A program made the position numbers and the translations under genes. From JAUIAI01 sp049680625 (GTDB lineage: Bacteria; Pseudomonadota; Gammaproteobacteria; Burkholderiales; Burkholderiaceae_E): a stretch of DNA of 64,000 bases. Shown here one piece after another: positions 27,073 to 33,833 of this stretch. Below the pieces are notes generated by a model that was given only the letters and a program-made list of their open reading frames with translations, was not told the DNA's origin and did no database searches. Position 1 is the first letter of the stretch; every line of letters begins with the position of its first letter. Location: NCBI GenBank assembly GCA_049680625.1, contig JBAUID010000072.1, forward strand, positions 7,547 through 71,546, given 5' to 3'.

Positions 27073-27892
27073 TAAGCTGACACCGTCGCTGACGGTGCTT
27101 CTCGATCCGTCACTGGGGCATCGTGCGCCGCTTGAAGCTGCGGCTCTGCTCGCCCGCAATCTTGGCTTGAGGATGACTGTTGTAGTGCTGGAAAACCCTG
27201 ACTTCAATGCGCTGGCACGATTGCCGTTTTCCCGAGAATTAAGAATCAGCTCGTCAGCCTGGAGCGCCATTGAAGTCGATTTGGTGGTTAGCAGTTTTAC
27301 TGCTCAGTTGCGGCGCACTGAAAGACTGCTGCGCGATATTGCCAATTCTTTAGATGTGCCCTGGGAGATCAAACAAGTGCGGTCTCGTTACCAGGCCGCC
27401 GCTGAACGCTTCTGGTCTGACCGTGCCGTTTTAGTGCTGGACCGTCCTCCCCAGGTGCCGGTCAATCAAAAGAGGCGCTACCGGCAAGTGCTAGTGGTTT
27501 TTGATGGCAACGAGGCGGTGCTTCGGGCCGGGCTGGTGTTGGCACAAGGCATTGGCTTGATGATGACTATCCTGGTGGTCGCGGATAATGTGGCGTCGTT
27601 CGGTGAACGACGCGATCAGGCCCGAACAATCTTGGAATCGCCGGTATTCACCCCCGCGGTTCAGGCATCGCCGATACCGCGAGCTGCACATTTGCCTGTC
27701 CAGTGGCGTTGGCAGGCCCTGAATGATGACCCTGCACAGAGTGGTCAGGCAATTGTTTCCCGCCTCGCACATGAGACGCGGGCCAGTCAGAGCCTTATTG
27801 TCCTGCCGAAACTAAGCCAGCATTGCCCTGTGCCCAAAGCCCTGGCGAGCTTGAATTCGGCGACGATTGTTCTCGTCCCTATGCCAGGCTGA
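27050..27892 (+). CDS. Universal-stress-protein-like protein
   Basis: A 280-residue protein with two halves. Each resembles a UspA alpha/beta fold: LLDPSLGHRAPLEAAALLARNLGLRMTVVVL in the first and RQVLVVFDGNEAVLRAGLVLAQGIGLMMTILVV in the second. A short IVLPK-type strand is near the end. The clear ATP-binding G-2x-G-9x-G signature of some USPs is not obvious, so nucleotide binding is uncertain. I use the ATG at 27050, which overlaps the protease gene by 23 nt; a start at 26996 is also open. Coupling to the protease suggests a joint stress role, which is an inference. Confidence 0.62.
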   Translation: MRVVIVTDKLTPSLTVLLDPSLGHRAPLEAAALLARNLGLRMTVVVLENPDFNALARLPFSRELRISSSAWSAIEVDLVVSSFTAQLRRTERLLRDIANSLDVPWEIKQVRSRYQAAAERFWSDRAVLVLDRPPQVPVNQKRRYRQVLVVFDGNEAVLRAGLVLAQGIGLMMTILVVADNVASFGERRDQARTILESPVFTPAVQASPIPRAAHLPVQWRWQALNDDPAQSGQAIVSRLAHETRASQSLIVLPKLSQHCPVPKALASLNSATIVLVPMPG

Positions 27893-27913
27893 GTTTATTC
27901 GGGGCTGGTGGCT

Positions 27914-27941
27914 GTTGAAACTGGCGAGATCACCCCAATAT
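27914..27941 (+). promoter_or_regulatory. Sigma32-type heat-shock promoter upstream of htpG
   Basis: GTTGAAA is followed after 12 nt by CCCCAATAT. This fits the RpoH (sigma32) consensus of CTTGAAA and CCCCATnT well, though the -10 element has one extra or altered base. It lies about 155 nt before the htpG start, a gene classically under RpoH control, so the assignment is strengthened by context. Confidence 0.68.
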
Positions 27942-28003
27942 GGCCGCATTGAGAGGCGGTTTGAAAAGACCGTAGGCCCTGGCACTGTTCGGGGACGAAT
28001 CGT

Positions 28004-28026
28004 ATTAATCGAAATTCTCGATTAAT
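28004..28026. promoter_or_regulatory. Perfect 9-bp inverted repeat in the htpG leader
   Basis: ATTAATCGA and its exact complement TCGATTAAT are separated by 5 nt, 71 nt before the htpG ATG and downstream of the predicted sigma32 promoter. The symmetry suggests a dimeric repressor site or a leader hairpin. It does not match CIRCE (TTAGCACTC-N9-GAGTGCTAA). Confidence 0.5.
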
Positions 28027-28097
28027 TTCAGAGCGCCAGCGCTTATAGCGACATAAACCGATCATACCTAACTAATGAACCAGAGAGCATCGCACCA

Positions 28098-30086
28098 ATG
28101 AGTAGTGAAACTGAATCTGTGAATACCAACGGCGCCAACCGCGAAACGATTGGCTTTCAAACCGAAGTGAAGCAACTGCTTCAGCTAATGATTCATTCGC
28201 TGTATAGCAATCCGGAAATTTTCCTGCGTGAACTGGTCTCGAACGCTTCCGATGCCTGCGACAAACTGCGATTTGAAGCAATCGATAATGACGCTTTGTA
28301 CGAAGGGGACGGAGAGTTGCGTATTCGGGTGACGGCTGACGCGGATGCCCGGACCATTACCATCAGTGATAACGGCATTGGCATGAATCGCGATGAGGTG
28401 GTTGCGAATCTGGGCACGATTGCCCGCTCCGGAACCAAAGAGTTTGTTGGCCAGCTATCGGGTGATGCCGCCAACGACTCACAAATGATCGGGCAGTTTG
28501 GGGTTGGTTTTTATTCCAGTTTCATTGTTGCCGATCAGGTAGTGGTGCTTACCCGTCGGGCCGGGGAATCAGCCAGTCAAGGCGTACGCTGGGAGTCGGA
28601 TGGCAGTGGTGAGTTCAGCATTGAGCCGGCCGACCGCGCGACGCGCGGTACCGAAATAACCCTGCATCTGCGCACACCCGAAGGTGAAGGGGCTGATGAG
28701 GCGAAAGCCGATCTGGACCGATTGCTTCAGGACTGGCAGTTGCAGTCAATTATTCGCAAGTATTCCGATCACATCTCGCTACCGATTCAGATGCTAAAAC
28801 GACCTGAACCGGCATCGGGTGATGACGAAGACAGCACGAAAGAAGAACAATTGATCGTTGAATGGGAAACCATCAATCAGGCCAGCGCCCTCTGGTCGCG
28901 CAGCAAAAGCGAGTTGAAAGAGGAGGACTACCAGGCCTTCTACAAGAACATGTCACACGATGGCCAGGACGCGCTTGCTTACACCCATAACCGGGTAGAG
29001 GGGCGTACTGAATACACCCAATTGCTGTTTGTGCCGTCCAAAGCGCCGCATGACATCTGGGATCGCGAAAACCGGCGTGGTCTGAAGCTGTACGTCAAAC
29101 GCGTTTTCATCCTTGATGATGCGAAAAATCTGATGCCGGTGTATTTGCGCTTTGTACGCGGTGTGATTGATTCATCAGACTTGCCGTTGAATGTGTCGCG
29201 TGAAATTCTGCAGGAATCGCGTGACGTTAAGGCCATACGTGACGGTTCGACCCGGCGTGTACTGACCATGCTCGAAGATCTGGCAGAAAATCAGGTTGAA
29301 AAATATCAGTTGTTCTGGAAAGAGTTTGGCCAGGTGCTGAAAGAAGGGATGGGCGAAGATTTTTCGAATCAGGAACGTCTGGCCAAGTTACTGCGCTTTC
29401 AAACCACCGAATCCATTTCCGGAACAGAAGACGCCACGGTGTCATTTGAAGACTACGTGGGCCGCATGAAAGAAGGCCAGGAGAAAATCTATTACGTGAC
29501 TGCAGAAACCCTGGCGGGTGCGCGCAATAGTCCGCATCTGGAGGTGTTTCGCAAGAAGGGCGTCGAGGTGCTGCTGATGTCTGAGCGCGTTGACGAATGG
29601 ATGCTGAATTTCTTGACCAGTTTTGACGGAAAAGATCTTGTCTCCGTGGCCCGTGGAGATGTCGATCTGGGTGGCCTGGATGACGAGAAGGAAAAGGAAA
29701 GCCGGGAGAAAGTGGCTGAAGAATTCAAGGACTTGGTTGCAGGGGTGAAATCAGCGCTGAATGACAAAGTAAAAGATGTGCGGGTTACCCATCGCCTGAC
29801 CGAGTCTGCGTCATGCCTGGTGTCCGACGACGGGGATATGTCGGCAAATCTTGAGCGCCTGCTCAAGCAAGCGGGGCAGGATGCACCGGCACGCAAACCG
29901 ATACTGGAAATCAATCCGGAGCATCCTATTTTGAAACACCTGGCCAGCAACAATGAAAAACTGGACGAGTGGTCAGCATTATTGTTTGAGCAAGCCGTGT
30001 TGTCTGAAGGCGGGCAGTTGGATAATCCTGCCGACTTTGTCCGAAAGCAGAACAACATGATGCTGGCCCTGCTTGAGCGAAAGTAG
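28098..30086 (+). CDS. htpG: Molecular chaperone HtpG (Hsp90)
   Basis: The bacterial Hsp90, 662 residues; a cytosolic ATP-driven chaperone that works with DnaK. The N-terminal GHKL ATPase shows IFLRELVSNASDACDKLRFEA, ISDNGIGM and NLGTIARSGTKEF, then IGQFGVGFYSSFIVAD. The middle domain has LPLNVSREILQES, including the catalytic-loop arginine. The C-terminal dimerisation domain ends with a plain EGGQLDNPADFVRKQNNMMLALL and has no MEEVD, as expected in bacteria. The start at 28098 gives a short polar leader before ETIGFQTEVKQLLQLMIHSLYS. A sigma32-like promoter precedes it. Confidence 0.96.
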   Translation: MSSETESVNTNGANRETIGFQTEVKQLLQLMIHSLYSNPEIFLRELVSNASDACDKLRFEAIDNDALYEGDGELRIRVTADADARTITISDNGIGMNRDEVVANLGTIARSGTKEFVGQLSGDAANDSQMIGQFGVGFYSSFIVADQVVVLTRRAGESASQGVRWESDGSGEFSIEPADRATRGTEITLHLRTPEGEGADEAKADLDRLLQDWQLQSIIRKYSDHISLPIQMLKRPEPASGDDEDSTKEEQLIVEWETINQASALWSRSKSELKEEDYQAFYKNMSHDGQDALAYTHNRVEGRTEYTQLLFVPSKAPHDIWDRENRRGLKLYVKRVFILDDAKNLMPVYLRFVRGVIDSSDLPLNVSREILQESRDVKAIRDGSTRRVLTMLEDLAENQVEKYQLFWKEFGQVLKEGMGEDFSNQERLAKLLRFQTTESISGTEDATVSFEDYVGRMKEGQEKIYYVTAETLAGARNSPHLEVFRKKGVEVLLMSERVDEWMLNFLTSFDGKDLVSVARGDVDLGGLDDEKEKESREKVAEEFKDLVAGVKSALNDKVKDVRVTHRLTESASCLVSDDGDMSANLERLLKQAGQDAPARKPILEINPEHPILKHLASNNEKLDEWSALLFEQAVLSEGGQLDNPADFVRKQNNMMLALLERK

Positions 30087-30125
30087 GGCTAGCCCCAGTC
30101 TGACACTGGTATGGAAGCAAGCGCC

Positions 30126-30611
30126 ATGTTGACCGGACTTGAGCCACGCATCACACCGGATTGTAAGCTGGTTGTGCTGGGTAGCTTTCCGGGGGTGGCC
30201 TCGTTGCGGGCAGGGCATTATTATGCGCATCCGCGCAACTTGTTCTGGGCAATCATGTCACAAGCACTTGGTTTGGCGTTTAACGACTGGCCGTTCGATA
30301 CGCGCTATCAGGCACTTAACAAGGCCGGGATCGGGTTGTGGGATGTGATTGCCAACTGTGAGCGCCCGGGTAGCCTTGACAGCAACATTCGCCAGGCCAG
30401 TTCCAGCCAGCTTGATGAAATTATTCAGATGGCACCAGGAGTTACGACGCTTTTGCTTAATGGCCGCAAAGCAGAGCAGGGGGCACGTCAGTGGGTGCTG
30501 GATGGCGTTAGCCAGATTGCTTTGCCTTCGACCAGCCCTGCCAACGCCGGGATCAGCGAACCGGTCAAAAGAAAGGCGTGGTGTGATGCAATTAACCGGG
30601 TGTTGCAATGA
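30126..30611 (+). CDS. DNA-deoxyinosine (hypoxanthine) glycosylase, uracil-DNA glycosylase superfamily
   Basis: A 161-residue base-excision enzyme. VVLGSFPGVASLRAGHYYAHPRNLFW is the active-site region of the family, seen here as LGSFPGVASL and YYAHPRNLFW. The end has LPSTSPANAG, the His/Ser-Pro-type loop of UDG-fold proteins. These point to the hypoxanthine-DNA glycosylase subgroup, which removes deaminated adenine; activity on uracil is possible. I choose the ATG at 30126 (MLTGLEPRI) because a GGAAG lies before it; an ATG at 30111 is in frame. The next gene overlaps the stop (ATGA). Confidence 0.78.
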   Translation: MLTGLEPRITPDCKLVVLGSFPGVASLRAGHYYAHPRNLFWAIMSQALGLAFNDWPFDTRYQALNKAGIGLWDVIANCERPGSLDSNIRQASSSQLDEIIQMAPGVTTLLLNGRKAEQGARQWVLDGVSQIALPSTSPANAGISEPVKRKAWCDAINRVLQ

Positions 30612-31417
30612 CCCGGCGCGCACGTCGTGGTCGAACATATGTTGGTGCACGCAGTGGCCATGCTGAGCCACAAATCACCATCTCGGAAGAAGCCGGGATT
30701 CGCTATCTGCACTTTGGCAATGAATGGGTACAGGGGGCGCTGAATCTCAAGCAACCCTGGAATCTGGCCCTTGATTACTCCAGGCACATGATGGCCTGGT
30801 TGTTGTTTGCTGGCGAGCCGGAGCGCCTGCTTCAGTTAGGCCTTGGCACCGGGTCGTTAACCCATTTTGCCCACTATTTTTTTAAGAATACCGAAGTGAC
30901 CGTTGTTGACAACAGCGAGGCTGTTGTCAGGGCCGCGCGCAGCCAGTTCAAGTTGCCACCAGACGACGACCGGCTAAACGTACATATTGACGACGGACAT
31001 GATTTTATAGGTCAGCCGCACCGACGCGGCCAGTTTAATATTTTGCAGGTTGATGTTTTTGATGCTGAGGTGCGCGGGCCAGTGTTGAACTCGCAGAGCT
31101 TCTACAATGCTTGCCGGGCTGTGTTGGCGAGAAACGGCATTATGGTGGTTAACCTATTTGGTGAGGTCGCCAGCTACCAGGACAACCTGCAACGGATCAT
31201 TAATGCTTTCGATGATCAAGTGCTTGTTTTGCCCCCAGTGGAAGCCGGCAATGTTATCGCACTGGCATTTGCCGACCCATTTGTTCTGCAATGGCCTGAA
31301 CTCTATGCGCGTGCGCTACAGATCGAGCAACTGTACCAGTTACCGGTAACTGGAATGGTCAACGCGTTAAAGAATTCAGTTAGTAGTGGTTTGAGTGGTC
31401 CAAACCATATCGCCTGA
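30608..31417 (+). CDS. Spermidine synthase-like methyltransferase-fold protein
   Basis: A 269-residue protein of the spermidine/spermine synthase superfamily. LLQLGLGTGSLTHFA is the nucleotide-binding glycine loop, followed by TVVDNSEAVVRAA (acidic residue after beta-2) and IDDGHDFI. The position of the gatekeeper region DVFDAEVRGPVLNSQSFYNACRAVL matches polyamine-synthase-like proteins. The N-terminal beta-stranded domain is short and has QPWNLALDYSRHMMAWLLF. Whether it makes a polyamine or is a related orphan is unclear, because there is no speD beside it. It overlaps the glycosylase gene by 4 nt. Confidence 0.75.
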   Translation: MTRRARRGRTYVGARSGHAEPQITISEEAGIRYLHFGNEWVQGALNLKQPWNLALDYSRHMMAWLLFAGEPERLLQLGLGTGSLTHFAHYFFKNTEVTVVDNSEAVVRAARSQFKLPPDDDRLNVHIDDGHDFIGQPHRRGQFNILQVDVFDAEVRGPVLNSQSFYNACRAVLARNGIMVVNLFGEVASYQDNLQRIINAFDDQVLVLPPVEAGNVIALAFADPFVLQWPELYARALQIEQLYQLPVTGMVNALKNSVSSGLSGPNHIA

Positions 31418-31532
31418 ATTAAGGTGTTGGGTGAAATAAGTTGCCGGTTTATTAGTTGTCGGTTGTTTTTGTCCGGATTATGCGCTTGCTATCAGTGTTA
31501 GAGTGAACACCCTTGGATCGTTTGGCAGCACC

Positions 31533-32402
31533 GTGACGCGAATTCGAATCACTCACTCAACGGTTTATCACTACCGCAATCCGGTTAGCCTGAATCCTCA
31601 TCGACTCATGTTGCGCCCGAGAGAAAGTCGGGAACTTCAGCTGATATCCCACGCCTTGTCTGTGACTCCGGATGCAAGCATTGCATGGGCGCATGATGTC
31701 GTCGGTAATGCGGTGGCGACGGCGTCGTTTACCGGACAGACCGACAGCTTGCGGATCGAAAGCGATGTCGAACTCGAGCTCACTGGAAACCCCTGGCCTA
31801 TCTTTAATATCGCACCGTCGGCACTGCGTTTTCCGTTTTTCTATTCGAATGACGATCGCGCTGATCTGGGCGCTCTTGCTATCCAACAATACCTGGACCC
31901 GATGGGTCGGGTGCAGCAGTGGGCTCGCTCTTTTGTGAGAGGCGCTGCGCCCGATACACTGGAATTGATTAAGGCGATCAGCAACGGTGTGTCTGAAGCC
32001 CTGCAGTATGAGGTGCGCGAAACCGAAGGGACACAAACGCCGAATGAATCACTCGACCGCGGGAAGGGCTCCTGTCGCGACTTTGCGATATTGTTCGCCG
32101 AGGCGGTTCGCAGCCTGGACATGGGCGCACGGATCGTGTCTGGTTATCTCTACGACCCTCAGCGTAGTGCGATTGGCTCTGCCGGCGCGGGTTCTACCCA
32201 CGCCTGGGCTGAAGTCTACGTACCCGGTGCGGGCTGGATCAACTTTGATCCGACCAATCGCAGTATGGGTGGTTTTAATCTTATCCCGGTTGCAGTTGCC
32301 CGCGACATCACTTTGTTGATGCCTGTGTCTGGTAGTTATGTTGGCGCAGCGGACGCGTTTGAAGAAATGGAAGTACAAGTCAGGGTATCGGAGCGACAAT
32401 AA
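31533..32402 (+). CDS. Transglutaminase-like cysteine peptidase family protein
   Basis: A 289-residue protein with the bacterial transglutaminase N-terminal beta domain (RIRITHSTVYHYRNPVSLNPHRLMLRPR) and a papain-like core. Catalytic residues are visible: Cys in DRGKGSCRDFAILFAEAVRSLDM, His in GAGSTHAWAEVYVPGAGW and Asp in NFDPTNRS. In this family the enzyme is usually a peptidase or amidase and not a cross-linker. No signal peptide is evident. I start at GTG 31533, where family homology starts; an upstream GTG at 31503 is open. What follows is decayed sequence, so it may have lost an operon partner. Confidence 0.85.
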   Translation: MTRIRITHSTVYHYRNPVSLNPHRLMLRPRESRELQLISHALSVTPDASIAWAHDVVGNAVATASFTGQTDSLRIESDVELELTGNPWPIFNIAPSALRFPFFYSNDDRADLGALAIQQYLDPMGRVQQWARSFVRGAAPDTLELIKAISNGVSEALQYEVRETEGTQTPNESLDRGKGSCRDFAILFAEAVRSLDMGARIVSGYLYDPQRSAIGSAGAGSTHAWAEVYVPGAGWINFDPTNRSMGGFNLIPVAVARDITLLMPVSGSYVGAADAFEEMEVQVRVSERQ

Positions 32403-32447
32403 GCCTTTTCACCTGTTCTGATGTTAAATGACCCAAAAACTGTTTAA

Positions 32448-32618
32448 TGGACCAAAATCTCCATCACAGAGCATCTGCTGTTTGATCCATCCGAACTGGT
32501 CGCACAGTATGGTTACTGGGCAATTGCGCTTGGATTAGTGCTCGAAGGCGAAACTTATCTATTGATAGGTGGATTTGCCGCGCATCGTGGCCTGGGGGTT
32601 GGTGCGCTGGAAAAGTAG
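32448..32618 (+). pseudogene. DedA family membrane protein, N-terminal remnant
   Basis: This open stretch has no start codon (a TAA lies just upstream) and ends in TAG after about 56 residues. It reads ...LVAQYGYWAIALGLVLEGET, then YLLIGGFAAHRG. This is the first segment of a DedA/SNARE-associated family protein, whose hallmark is a Tyr-Gly then E-x-x-x-P/G-rich helix near the N-terminus. The remaining 130 or so residues are missing. A deletion or frameshift must have removed the rest. The match is by eye; it is a remnant with no likely product. Confidence 0.62.
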
Positions 32619-32659
32619 CAAGGGCGTCGGTAAGAGAATGTGAAAAGAGCGACGTCGAT

Positions 32660-32999
32660 TCAGATTTGATAAGCGACGGCGAGCACAACGCCTTCGGTTA
32701 AGTTTCCCTGCCCGGAGGGCCGCACCGACACATACGGCTTTGACTGGTCTGACAGTTTATTGGTCCATCGGCTCAGCCAGGCGATCTGAGTCTGGCCGTA
32801 AAACGCCGTCGTCACTTTTTGATTCAGGAATAAGCTGCGTCCGTCTCGGTCTGGCGCAATATCGCCAGCCGGTGATTCGATTGGGGCGGCACTAATCGTT
32901 CGCAAAGCCGCGTAGGCCGACGATCAACAGACTGCAAATTGGTAAAAGCACGATCGTCACTGTTCTAAAGACATTTTCGTTAGTAAGGGCCGGTTTCAT
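32660..32999 (-). pseudogene. Possible remnant of an exported (outer-membrane?) protein
   Basis: On the minus strand an ATG at 32999 opens a 35-codon frame that reads like a signal peptide (basic-polar start, then TIVLLPICSLLIVGLRG) and stops at 32892. A second frame, overlapping it and shifted, runs 32905-32660 and has an alternating, beta-strand-like C-terminus (TTAFYGQTQIAWLSRWTN, then TEGVVLAVAYQI). Together they could be the two ends of a small exported or barrel protein joined by a deletion and frameshift. The identification is weak; no family is recognised. Confidence 0.3.
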
Positions 33000-33239
33000 C
33001 CATAGACCGGGCTAGCAGACGTACTACCGCAAGTTTTGGTGAGCTTCGGTAACCATTTTGACAATGCCCCAGGCACAGTTAAGCCCATGATTCATCGATA
33101 GACTTTACGCTCGAAAACCCGGATGCTGGGAATACGCTGAATTTTGTGGTGAATGTTGCTTTAGTGATGACATCTTTGTACATCGATTACCTTGGGATCC
33201 ACGTGAAAACAAAAACAAGAGTTAGTCTCTCGTTGTTGA

Positions 33240-33540
33240 CAACGGCAAGATACGCTGGCGCTCTCAGATGAATTTGACGGTGACGAACTGGACCGTAGTC
33301 TGTGGTGTACCCGTCTTGCCTATGGCGGTGGACCCGCGCTTCAAGTACCCGATGCCCAGTGCAGGCGTTTTCCGAATACTGGCGTCGCGGATTACGCGAA
33401 CGTGGACGAAAACCAGCGGTTTCGCGACTTTAATCAATCGGGGCAGGCGTTGAACGAGGTTAGCGCCGACGCGCTTGAGTTACATGCAATCAATACGGGC
33501 GTGGTGGCAAGCAATTCATCGTTCGCCGGCGGGTCGGGCA
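33240..33540 (+). pseudogene. Glycoside hydrolase family 16-like, N-terminal remnant
   Basis: The stretch is open from just after a TGA, with no start codon. It reads LALSDEFDGDELDRSLWCTR, then LAYGGGPALQVPDAQC, DYANVDENQRFRDFN, and ALNEVSADALELHAIN. S/F-D-E-F-x-G-x-x-L-D-x-x-x-W is the classic start of GH16 beta-glucanases and laminarinases. The catalytic ExDxE motif and all later parts are absent, so no enzyme can be made. The frame runs on without a stop into the DUF1127 gene. It is the best-preserved of the broken genes in this zone. Assignment is by eye. Confidence 0.65.
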
Positions 33541-33617
33541 GGGTAGTCAAAACCAAATCATGCTGGCCTTGTTGTAAGCCCCGCATCAATTCAACGGTCA
33601 GGCCTGTGGTGAGTTTA

Positions 33618-33639
33618 ATGCCTGCCCGCGGGCAGGCAT
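33618..33639. repeat. Perfect 22-bp palindrome over the DUF1127 start codon
   Basis: The half-site ATGCCTGCCCG is followed at once by its exact complement, with no spacer; the ATG of the DUF1127 gene is the first triplet. In RNA it could fold into a strong hairpin that hides the start codon; in DNA it could bind a dimer. Confidence 0.7.
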
Positions 33640-33809
33640 TGCTGAACTATCGCAGTACGCTTGCCTGGCGAATTCGACTGGAACGACGCGATTTAGCCGG
33701 TGTTTCAAACCACTTGCTTCGGGATATCGGTGTGAGCCCGGACGATGCACGGCTTGAGTCTCGACGCCGTTTTTCGGCCATACCGGGTAATCGCTTACGT
33801 CGGCAATGA
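33618..33809 (+). CDS. DUF1127 domain small protein
   Basis: A 63-residue basic protein. The DUF1127 signature is clear in the second half: RIRLERRDLAGVSNHLLRDIGVSPDDA, of which LAGVSNHLLRDIGVS is diagnostic. Small DUF1127 proteins in proteobacteria are often linked to RNA binding and phosphate/carbon control, and most are 45-70 residues. Start choice is uncertain: ATG 33618 gives a normal length, and GTG codons at 33606 and 33609 are in frame. The frame is open far upstream through the GH16 remnant, so a longer read-through product is formally possible. No ribosome site is evident. Confidence 0.6.
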   Translation: MPARGQALLNYRSTLAWRIRLERRDLAGVSNHLLRDIGVSPDDARLESRRRFSAIPGNRLRRQ

Positions 33810-33833
33810 CATCCCTTGTACTACTATTGGTGG

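Noticed and set aside
28004..28026. A CIRCE (HrcA) element before htpG
   Set aside because: The arms ATTAATCGA and the 5-nt spacer do not match the CIRCE sequence or its 9-nt spacer.
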